This document shows, piece after piece, positions 1 to 5,303 of a DNA stretch of 9,665 nucleotides. The stretch is from JAWOGN01 sp046496815. Its GTDB lineage: Bacteria > Desulfobacterota > DSM-4660 > Desulfatiglandales > Desulfatiglandaceae. Position 1 is the first letter of the stretch; every line of letters begins with the position of its first letter. The translations under genes were made by a program, and so were the position numbers. The stretch is taken from contig JAWOGN010000025.1 of the NCBI GenBank assembly GCA_046496815.1, forward strand, positions 1 to 9,665. Reading direction: 5' to 3'. The notes beneath the pieces were generated by a model. It saw nothing but the letters and a program-made list of their open reading frames with translations. It was not told the origin of the DNA and ran no database searches.

Positions 1-258
1 CTCACCTTGCGCTTCCATCCGATACCGAAGACAATGATGATTATTGACCAGACAATAATTTTCTATCCAGTATCTTTCTAATTTCCCCGCATCGGTGTAT
101 TCCTTGATCGGACAGGAATCAAACCATTTGCACGGTTTGATTTTCCCATTGCCGAACTTTTTTTGTGGGCCCCAAGTTGATGGCGCGCATAGGGGCCGCA
201 CAACACTCACTTTACATTTTGCCTCATAGGGCCGTTCCATGCTGAGGGATCGAAGCAT
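1..258 (-). CDS. Cys-rich conserved hypothetical protein, 5' part only (runs off left edge)
   Basis: This is an open reading frame on the minus strand that continues past base 1. About 86 codons are visible if the ATG at 256-258 is used, or 80 from the ATG at 238-240; the upstream in-frame stop is at 337-339. The visible part is rich in Cys and aromatic residues, with a C-x5-C pair (CKWFDSC), then a KLERYWIENYC stretch, a further Cys, and LRYRMEAQGE. I recall this spacing (CP..., YW-x3-YC, C-x-RY-x-ME) from uncharacterised Cys-rich proteins common in Desulfobacterota, possibly metal binding, but I cannot name a function. Both candidate starts lie inside a palindromic repeat and neither has a clear ribosome binding site, so the 5' end may have been rebuilt by the repeat. 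That the ORF is coding is likely because it stays open and has a biased composition; the exact start is uncertain. Confidence 0.55.
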   Translation of the reverse strand, partial: MLRSLSMERPYEAKCKVSVVRPLCAPSTWGPQKKFGNGKIKPCKWFDSCPIKEYTDAGKLERYWIENYCLVNNHHCLRYRMEAQGE

Positions 259-298
259 GAACGGCCAAGACCCGCCCTTCAATACCTCAGGACGAACG
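232..298. repeat. REP-like palindromic repeat, two abutting units
   Basis: Bases 232-264 form an imperfect inverted repeat. The left arm CCGTTCcATGCT (232-243) pairs with AGCATGAACGG (254-264), with one extra C in the left arm. Directly after it, 274-298 reads as a related half unit, with CCCTTC near its left end and CCTCAGGACGAACG at its right. These words resemble the widespread bacterial repetitive element built from GTTCGTCCTGAG and CTTCGA...CTCAG words, here somewhat degraded. Such elements usually lie outside genes; this one overlaps the presumed start of the Cys-rich ORF. Confidence 0.6.
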
Positions 299-320
299 AT
301 TCCGGGTTCAATCAGTGAAG

Positions 321-524
321 TTATTTTTGCGCAAATTCATAGGGAAATACATAAACTTTTCTTCGCCCAAAGGCGAGAGGTTTCAACCATGGCGGGTGAA
401 CTGCATACCGGGGCCTAGCCCGTGGCTGTCGAGCCGAACAGGTAGACCGAGAGTAATTCGAAATATAATCAAAAACACCCTTCAGATTCTTGCTCGCCTT
501 TTCGGTCCACCTTAGCTTGTCCAT
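321..524 (-). pseudogene. Truncated ParE/RelE-type toxin
   Basis: This 67-codon ORF starts with an ATG at 522-524 inside the end of the antitoxin gene (13-base overlap, typical of a coupled toxin-antitoxin operon). Its first 22 or so residues (MDKLRWTEKASKNLKGVFDY and the next two) match the expected N-terminus of ParE/RelE superfamily toxins, which inhibit gyrase or cleave mRNA on ribosomes. From about residue 23 (near base 458) the translation becomes rich in Arg, Pro and Ser and no longer resembles the family. The middle helix, the beta sheet and the C-terminal catalytic part, normally giving about 95 to 100 residues, are absent, and I see no continuation in other frames to the left. The likely reading is a toxin gene whose 3' part was replaced by inserted or rearranged DNA, leaving it inactive. 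Confidence 0.6.
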
Positions 525-697
525 TGGTCGACTCGTTCGAGAAGCTCTTCAGTGGTGATCAGTCTGCCCTCTTCTGCGTCTTTAAGACCTTCAAAAACCT
601 GGGCAACCAGATCTATCCTGTACAGGATGTCCTCGACGGTGCACCCTTCCGGTAAGCGTTTGATTGATTCGATGGCCGTTTCTTTGAGCAGGTTCAT
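512..697 (-). CDS. Antitoxin of a ParE/RelE-type toxin-antitoxin module
   Basis: This is a 61-residue acidic protein with the motif LPEGCTVEDILYRIDL and a C-terminal half rich in Glu (EEGRLITTEELLERVDQW). This layout, a short helical N-terminal segment with LP-x3-TVEDI followed by a charged helix ending in a Trp, is seen in small antitoxins encoded just before ParE-like toxins. It would bind and neutralise the toxin and probably repress its own operon. The start ATG (695-697) has a strong Shine-Dalgarno sequence, GGGAGG, four to five bases upstream. The stop overlaps the toxin start by 13 bases, so translation would be coupled. The antitoxin frame is intact although the toxin is truncated. 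Family membership is judged from the pattern and the neighbour, not from a search. Confidence 0.7.
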   Translation of the reverse strand: MNLLKETAIESIKRLPEGCTVEDILYRIDLVAQVFEGLKDAEEGRLITTEELLERVDQWTS

Positions 698-736
698 AAA
701 ACCTCCCTAACAGTTAAAATGGTAACTCCTTAAAGG

Positions 737-742
737 ATAATA
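737..742 (-). promoter_or_regulatory. Possible -10 box of the antitoxin-toxin operon
   Basis: On the minus strand the hexamer TATTAT lies about 40 bases upstream of the antitoxin ATG and fits a sigma-70 -10 box (five of six consensus bases). No good -35 hexamer is seen at the expected distance, so this is a weak call. The box sits at the edge of the transposase remnant. Confidence 0.25.
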
Positions 743-743
743 G

Positions 744-905
744 GAGAATGTGTTTGACGTCCTCGAATGGCCGGCGGCCATGTGCTCCCATGTCCCCAAC
801 AAGGGGGAGCAGATGGTCCGGTAATATGGCTATTACAGCAGTGTCAGCAGGGGAAAACGAAAAAGACAAAACAAGGATGAGTCGATACCTTATATCCTTG
901 AATCG
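744..905 (+). pseudogene. IS91-type transposase remnant
   Basis: In the plus-strand frame beginning at 744 the translation contains FDVLEWPAAM, then MCSHVPNKGEQMVR, a TAA stop at 822-824, then YGYYSSVSRGKRKRQNKDE and IPYILES. This matches, as I recall it, the C-terminal half of IS91-family rolling-circle (HUH) transposases, whose hallmark is a VRYYGYYSN-x-SRG segment; the stop replaces the first Tyr of that segment. Only about 54 codons are recognisable. The N-terminal zinc finger, the HUH motif and the rest of the C-terminus are missing, and two further stops (738-743) lie directly upstream. After about 905 the frame stays open to 1040, but the translation no longer resembles the family. I recognise nothing else in 906-1082. 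Confidence 0.75.
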
Positions 906-1082
906 GAGCAATCATTTCCTGTAATGCACCTGGAATTGATGCCGGGGAAAGCGGCCCAGGAAAACCGCCTTTTCGGGGTCGACTCCCTATCCCGGGAATG
1001 CCTAAAAAAATCTGCCATACCCATGGCAAAACCTAGCTAAAAATGGCTAAAAACGACAAATTTATAATTTTACCGGCATGAC

Positions 1083-1114
1083 AAAAAAGGCCTCCCGGAA
1101 ATCCGGAAAGCCTT
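1083..1114 (-). terminator. Intrinsic terminator of tRNA-Leu
   Basis: On the minus strand, AAGGCTTTCCGG pairs with CCGGGAGGCCTT around an ATTT loop (10 of 12 pairs), followed directly by a T run. It begins about 20 bases past the encoded CCA of the tRNA and is the expected Rho-independent end of that transcript. Confidence 0.8.
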
Positions 1115-1134
1115 GTCTGTCAATGGTTTCGCCC

Positions 1135-1221
1135 TGGTGCCGAAGGGGGGACTCGAACCCCCACAGGAATTCTCCCACTAGACCCTGAACCTAGCGCGTC
1201 TACCAGTTCCGCCACTTCGGC
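1135..1221 (-). tRNA. tRNA-Leu (anticodon CAG)
   Basis: Read on the minus strand, this is an 87-base gene with acceptor arms GCCGAAG and CTTCGGC. It has a D arm ending TGGTAGACGC, an anticodon stem CTAGG/TCTAG with loop TTCAGGG (anticodon CAG, reading CUG codons), and a long variable arm as expected for a class II tRNA. The T arm is GGGGG-TTCGAGT-CCCCC, the discriminator is A, and the terminal CCA is encoded. It has its own promoter upstream and terminator downstream, so it looks like a single-gene transcription unit. Confidence 0.96.
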
Positions 1222-1254
1222 ATGGAAACTGGGTTGATATATCTTAAAATCAAC

Positions 1255-1282
1255 ATTATAGTAATGTTCAAAATGGTGTCAA
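1255..1282 (-). promoter_or_regulatory. Consensus sigma-70 promoter of tRNA-Leu
   Basis: On the minus strand a perfect TTGACA (1277-1282) and a perfect TATAAT (1255-1260) are separated by 16 bases. Transcription would start near 1248, leaving a leader of about 27 bases before the tRNA. Such a near-ideal promoter fits a highly expressed stable RNA. Confidence 0.85.
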
Positions 1283-1364
1283 CTTTTTTTGTCTATTTGG
1301 ATAAGAATCCTCCCCAGGATCACTCGTTTCTTATTTTTCAATTTTATAGGTAGCTTATCGAAAA

Positions 1365-2306
1365 ATGAAGCTTATACGTGATTTGGGACAGCTTGAAAAG
1401 CCTTTGATGAATCCGGTGCTGACCATCGGTAATTTTGACGGTGTTCATAGAGGGCATTTAGCCCTTTTCGACAGGGTGAAAGCGCGAGCCCGTCTCATCC
1501 AAGGGCAGTCAGCCGTTATGACCTTCGAGCCCCATCCCATTAAGGTGATGAAGCCCGGCAATGGTCCCCCGTTGATCACCATGATAGATCAAAAACTGGA
1601 ACTGATAAGCGCTGCCGGCATTGACGTGATTTTTTGTTTACCTTTCACAAAACAATTTGCCGCCATCTCAGCACAAAGTTTCGTACGGTCGATCCTGCTT
1701 GAAAAAATCGGTATGAAGGAACTCGTGGTTGGGTATGATTACGCCTTCGGTCATCAGCGCGAAGGCGACATCAAGCTTCTCAAAGCGATGGGGAGGACTC
1801 TGGGTTTTGCGGTTCATGAGGTGAAGCCCATCCATATTAAAAACAAGCTGGTCTCCAGCACCTCCATCCGAAAGTTGATTCAAGAGGGCAATCTCGGCGA
1901 AGCAAAAGCCTTGCTGGGGAGAGATTACCAAATTTCCGGAACCGTGGTGCGCGGCAAAAGCCGGGGAGGCAAGCTCCTTGGTTTTCCCACAGCAAATCTG
2001 GAGCTGATTGACGAGCTGACACCGAAAAGTGGGGTATACGCGGTTACAGTGCTGATGAATGGCAAGACTTACAAAGGCGTGACGAATATTGGGTTCAACC
2101 CCACATTTGGAAACGGCGTATTATCGGTGGAAACCCATATCCTGGATTTTTCCGAAGACGTACTGGGCAAAAGTATAAAAATTAATTTCATACAGCGCCT
2201 GAGGGAAGAAAAAAAGTATGCTTCGATTCATGAATTGGCTGAGCAGATCGCGCTGGACATCGCGCAGGCAAGAAAAATCTTTGAGAATTTAGAAGCTCCC
2301 ACTTAG
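1365..2306 (+). CDS. ribF: Bifunctional riboflavin kinase / FAD synthetase
   Basis: This 313-residue protein, the normal length for RibF, phosphorylates riboflavin to FMN and then adenylates FMN to FAD in the cytoplasm. The N-terminal nucleotidyltransferase domain (about 15-185) shows GNFDGVHRGH (22-31), the ATP-binding HxGH-type site, and SSTSIRKL (164-171), the second nucleotide-binding signature. The C-terminal riboflavin kinase domain (about 186-306) shows GFPTAN (206-211), a GVYAV strand, NIGFNPTFG (241-249) and VETHILDF, with the expected catalytic Glu at 256. The ATG start puts the first domain at the usual place; the Shine-Dalgarno is weak (AGGT about 12 bases upstream). No FMN riboswitch-like sequence is visible upstream. 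The gene is divergent from tRNA-Leu and in line with apbE, whose enzyme consumes FAD. Confidence 0.95.
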   Translation: MKLIRDLGQLEKPLMNPVLTIGNFDGVHRGHLALFDRVKARARLIQGQSAVMTFEPHPIKVMKPGNGPPLITMIDQKLELISAAGIDVIFCLPFTKQFAAISAQSFVRSILLEKIGMKELVVGYDYAFGHQREGDIKLLKAMGRTLGFAVHEVKPIHIKNKLVSSTSIRKLIQEGNLGEAKALLGRDYQISGTVVRGKSRGGKLLGFPTANLELIDELTPKSGVYAVTVLMNGKTYKGVTNIGFNPTFGNGVLSVETHILDFSEDVLGKSIKINFIQRLREEKKYASIHELAEQIALDIAQARKIFENLEAPT

Positions 2307-2320
2307 TCTTGAAATAATTG

Positions 2321-2358
2321 TACACATAATGGTTTGCATTTCTTACGGAAAATGTGTA
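2321..2358 (+). terminator. Possible weak hairpin terminator after ribF
   Basis: A 7-base perfect inverted repeat TACACAT (2321-2327) / ATGTGTA (2352-2358) lies 15 bases after the ribF stop and is followed within a few bases by AAAGTGTTTTTC. The long AT-rich loop and the short stem make this a weak terminator at best. Confidence 0.3.
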
Positions 2359-2403
2359 AAAGTGTTTTTCGTTGGATTTTTCATCAAAGGAGTTTCAAAG
2401 GAG

Positions 2404-2449
2404 CCGGCGCACTGGGAGGCCGGATCAGCTGCAGCTTTAACCGGTTAAA
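2404..2449. promoter_or_regulatory. Stacked palindromes upstream of apbE
   Basis: Three inverted repeats lie side by side in the ribF-apbE gap: CCGGC (2404-2408) / GCCGG (2419-2423), the perfect palindrome AGCTGCAGCT (2427-2436), and the perfect 14-base palindrome TTTAACCGGTTAAA (2436-2449). Just before them, TCAAAGGAG occurs twice (2384-2392 and 2395-2403) with an 11-base period. They end about 50 bases before the apbE start. They may be operator sites or RNA structure; no known motif was recognised. Confidence 0.4.
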
Positions 2450-2499
2450 AAATAGGGTTTTGTTTTGAGACCTCAGACAATATACGGTGGAAGTATGAA

Positions 2500-3561
2500 A
2501 TGAAAGGAAAACCCATCAAATTTAAACCGGACGGGGCATTTGACCGAAGATCCTTTCTCAAACTCTCCGGTCTGCTCGGCTTAGGCCTTGCCGCGCCCGG
2601 TATCATCCCCACATCGGCCGAGGCGCTTAAATTCAACCGCAAGGCCTATAAGGTTTCGATGACCCGTTTGGCCATGGGGACTTTTGTCTCCATGACCCTC
2701 ATCCACCCATCCAGAGATCGGGCGGAGGAGGCCATGGGTGAGGCTTTTAAGGAAATAGAGCGGCTCTCGCGATCCCTGAGTCGCTTCGATGCGACCGCTG
2801 CGGTGGCGCAACTCAATCGGGAAGGATCCCTAAAGGACCTCCCACCAGAGGTTACGCAGGTTGTTGCCAGGTCAATGGACTATTACCGACTCACCCGGCA
2901 GCGTTTCGACATCACGGTAAAGCCGGTCGTTGATCTGTTTAAGGATAAGTTTACCGGCGACAATCCGGTACCGCCCTGTGAGAACGAATTGGAAAAGACG
3001 CTCGAATTGGTAGGGTCAGACAAAATCATCGTGAAAAGGCGTAGTATTCGCTTCAAGCAACCGGGCATGGGAATCACCCTGGATGGAATTGCAAAAGGAT
3101 ACATCGTTGACAGGGCGTCCGGGATTCTTGCCGGCCACCAAATTAAGAATTACCTGATCAACGCCGGGGGGGATATTCGCACCAAGGGATCTCAAAGCGA
3201 AAAAAAAGCCTGGACCGTTGCCATTCAGGATCCCCAAAAAAAACAAAACTATCCGGACGTCATCCATCTAACCGATGCAGCTGTGGCCACTTCCGGGAAC
3301 TACGAGATTTATTTCGACCGGGAAAAAGTGTTTCATCACATTGTGGACCCCAAGACCGGTGTATCTCCCGAATTGAACATCAGTGTGTCGGTTATCGCCC
3401 GCACGGCGATGGATGCCGATGCCCTTTCGACGAGTCTTTTTGTCATGAACCCCACCCAAGCAAGTCATTTCGTTGGTTCCATTCCCGGTTGTGAATGCTT
3501 TATCATCGCTAAGAAAGGTAAAATAGTTAAGTCTCCAGGCTGGAAAAGTTCGGCCACATAA
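2500..3561 (+). CDS. apbE: FAD:protein FMN transferase, Tat-exported (ApbE family)
   Basis: ApbE proteins move the FMN part of FAD onto a Thr or Ser of target proteins, such as the RnfG/RnfD or NqrB/NqrC subunits, outside the cytoplasm. The 353-residue sequence starts with a twin-arginine signal (RRSFLK, 16-21), a hydrophobic stretch (22-35) and a likely cleavage after SAEA (39-42), so it is probably exported folded with its cofactor. Most others in the family use a lipoprotein signal, which is not seen here. Family motifs follow: MGTFVSMTL (59-67), DGIAKGYIVDRA (195-206), NAGGDI (221-226), SGNYEIYF (265-272), HIVDPKTG (280-287) and DADALSTS (305-312). D307 and T311 have the spacing of the magnesium ligands. 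A GTGGAAG sequence before the ATG can serve as ribosome binding site. ribF upstream makes its substrate. No Rnf or Nqr target gene lies in the window. Confidence 0.93.
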   Translation: MKGKPIKFKPDGAFDRRSFLKLSGLLGLGLAAPGIIPTSAEALKFNRKAYKVSMTRLAMGTFVSMTLIHPSRDRAEEAMGEAFKEIERLSRSLSRFDATAAVAQLNREGSLKDLPPEVTQVVARSMDYYRLTRQRFDITVKPVVDLFKDKFTGDNPVPPCENELEKTLELVGSDKIIVKRRSIRFKQPGMGITLDGIAKGYIVDRASGILAGHQIKNYLINAGGDIRTKGSQSEKKAWTVAIQDPQKKQNYPDVIHLTDAAVATSGNYEIYFDREKVFHHIVDPKTGVSPELNISVSVIARTAMDADALSTSLFVMNPTQASHFVGSIPGCECFIIAKKGKIVKSPGWKSSAT

Positions 3562-5176
3562 GGGTTTCGATTTTTTCCATCAGTTTGGTTAGACTGGGAG
3601 GGTGAATCGCTGAAATGGCGACCCCTCCCATTGTTTTTGACAGGGCACTGATCTCGTTGAGGTTCAACAGGTCCGCTTTGTTCAGCACCAAGATCCTGGG
3701 GATTCTCTGGAGCTCCAAACCGACAAGAATTTCATCGACTGTGTGGATTTGATCTTCGAGATGAGAACTTGCCGCATCTACGACATGCAGCAACAGATCC
3801 GCATCGTGGAGTTCTTCCAGCGTGGAGGCGAATGCCTCCATCAAGCTTTTGGGGAGATTTCTAATAAAACCGACGGTGTCCGTAATGATCACTTCCCGGT
3901 CCCTGGGAAAACGAAGCCTCCTGCTGCTGGGATCAAGTGTCTCAAACAAGCGATCCTTGGCACCGATGTGACTGTGAGTGAGCGTGTTTAACAGCGTTGA
4001 TTTCCCTGCGTTGGTATACCCGATAATCGATATCACCGGCGTCCCTCTCACGGCCCTTCGCCGTCTTCGTCCCTCTCGCTGTTGTTTGATCTCCTTTAAC
4101 TCCTGATTCAACCGTCCGATTCTTTCTCGAACTCGGCGTCGGTTGATTTCCAGCTTTGTCTCCCCCGGGCCTCTTCCTCCGATTCCTCCGGTAAGCCTGG
4201 ACATTGCCGTATTCTTGGTGGCCAGCCTGGGTAGCAAATACTTGAGCTGTGCCAGCTCCACCTGGATTTTTCCTTCCCTCGTCACAGCGCGTTCGGCGAA
4301 TATGTCCAGGATAAGCTGGCTTCGATCAATGATTTTCAGCTCTGTAAAATCCGTTAGACTTTTCACCTGTGCGGGTGTCAACTCATGGTCGAATATCAAC
4401 AAATTGGATCCCGTCTGAAGGCATTGCAGCGCCAATTCGCCCAGTTTTCCTTTTCGTATCAAAAACCGGGGATCCGCCCTTTTGATTAGATGAACAACCC
4501 TTCCAACCACCTCAATTTTATCCGATTTCGCCAGATCCTCCAATTCATCCAAATACGCTTCTTCCTGCCATCTCGGGCCGGTTGTCACCCCGACGAGGAG
4601 CGCTCTTTCCCTCTTCTTCAGCGAACGTCCGATGCGAGTTCTTGACAATTCCGTTTCCAGGGACTGAATCATTTCCATAAAATTCAAGTCCAGTTGCCCG
4701 ATATCTGTGACCTGATTAACCATCCATCCTTTACCATTCCGATTATCGGGTAAAATATTGGCAAAAGAAATGTGCCCTGGGATCCCTTTATCATCAACTT
4801 GCACACACACCATGAGGTCCAAGCCCAGCAATACCAGGTCGGTTAAGTCTTCCTCGGAGAGCGGTTCTCCATTGAGATGCGTGTGGATGCATCTGAGCCC
4901 TTTGAGTCGGCCGGCGCCAAGCCTGTACTTGCTCAAGTCGGGAATTGAAACATGCTTGTTATCGCCCACGATTACAAAGGCCACCTCCCCTTTCCGGGTG
5001 ATGAGCACGGCAACTTGTCGTTTGATTTCGCACGAAATGGAAGAAATCTGACGGGTGAGTTCATGAGAAACAATCTCATGACCGGAGATTCTGCGCCGAT
5101 AAAGCTTTTGAAGTCGTTGATTCTGGCCGGCCTTGAGGCCGGCCGTTTTACCGTATACCTTCTCGATGGAAGACAC
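3527..5176 (-). CDS. hflX: GTPase HflX with long N-terminal extension
   Basis: HflX binds the 50S ribosome and splits stalled or heat-damaged ribosomes using GTP. The 549-residue protein is longer than the E. coli form (about 426). The HflX core begins near 190, with the Gly-rich GGIGGRGPGETKLE (330-343), a basic coiled segment (344-378) and the G domain: GYTNAGKST (G1, 386-394), T413 (G2), DTVG (G3, 433-436), NKAD (G4, 499-502) and SA (G5, 522-523). The first 185 residues form a separate domain containing CIHTHLNGEPLSEED (96-110), which resembles a JAB/MPN metal site and is known in long HflX proteins of clostridia and deltaproteobacteria. The start is a GTG at 5174-5176, the only plausible start after an in-frame stop just upstream; no clear Shine-Dalgarno is seen. 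The gene lies 127 bases after dnaB, and its 3' end overlaps apbE on the other strand by 35 bases. Confidence 0.94.
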   Translation of the reverse strand: MSSIEKVYGKTAGLKAGQNQRLQKLYRRRISGHEIVSHELTRQISSISCEIKRQVAVLITRKGEVAFVIVGDNKHVSIPDLSKYRLGAGRLKGLRCIHTHLNGEPLSEEDLTDLVLLGLDLMVCVQVDDKGIPGHISFANILPDNRNGKGWMVNQVTDIGQLDLNFMEMIQSLETELSRTRIGRSLKKRERALLVGVTTGPRWQEEAYLDELEDLAKSDKIEVVGRVVHLIKRADPRFLIRKGKLGELALQCLQTGSNLLIFDHELTPAQVKSLTDFTELKIIDRSQLILDIFAERAVTREGKIQVELAQLKYLLPRLATKNTAMSRLTGGIGGRGPGETKLEINRRRVRERIGRLNQELKEIKQQREGRRRRRAVRGTPVISIIGYTNAGKSTLLNTLTHSHIGAKDRLFETLDPSSRRLRFPRDREVIITDTVGFIRNLPKSLMEAFASTLEELHDADLLLHVVDAASSHLEDQIHTVDEILVGLELQRIPRILVLNKADLLNLNEISALSKTMGGVAISAIHPPSLTKLMEKIETLMWPNFSSLET

Positions 5177-5196
5177 CCTATTTATGATTCAAACAT

Positions 5197-5225
5197 GCGG
5201 ATCATTGAGCTTGCATCCGATCCGC
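5197..5225 (-). other. Inverted repeat in the hflX leader
   Basis: GCGGATC (5197-5203) and GATCCGC (5219-5225) form a perfect 7-base stem with a 15-base loop, about 21 bases upstream of the hflX start, inside the 127-base dnaB-hflX gap. There is no T run, so it is more likely a leader hairpin or a binding site than a terminator. I see nothing else in this gap. Confidence 0.35.
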
Positions 5226-5303
5226 TCCACAGCCCTTACGCCCAAGGACCCTCACCGAAGCACTCAATGAAATCCAATCCAAGAAGGCGGAGCGATCGGG
5301 CCT

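Noticed and set aside
315..515. 66-codon plus-strand ORF antisense to the toxin
   Set aside because: It reads through the toxin fragment and the repeat-like segment in the opposite direction; its composition is low-complexity and there is no ribosome binding site.
714..1029. Two minus-strand ORFs of 61 and 65 codons
   Set aside because: They lie antisense to the transposase remnant and its flank, and their translations resemble no protein family.
1283..1364. FMN riboswitch upstream of ribF
   Set aside because: The gap is only about 80 AT-rich bases with one small ATCCT/AGGAT hairpin; none of the conserved FMN-aptamer segments are seen.
2307..2499. Known riboswitch (cobalamin or c-di-GMP type) before apbE
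   Set aside because: The GC-rich part recalled such elements, but no conserved core of either class could be aligned by eye.
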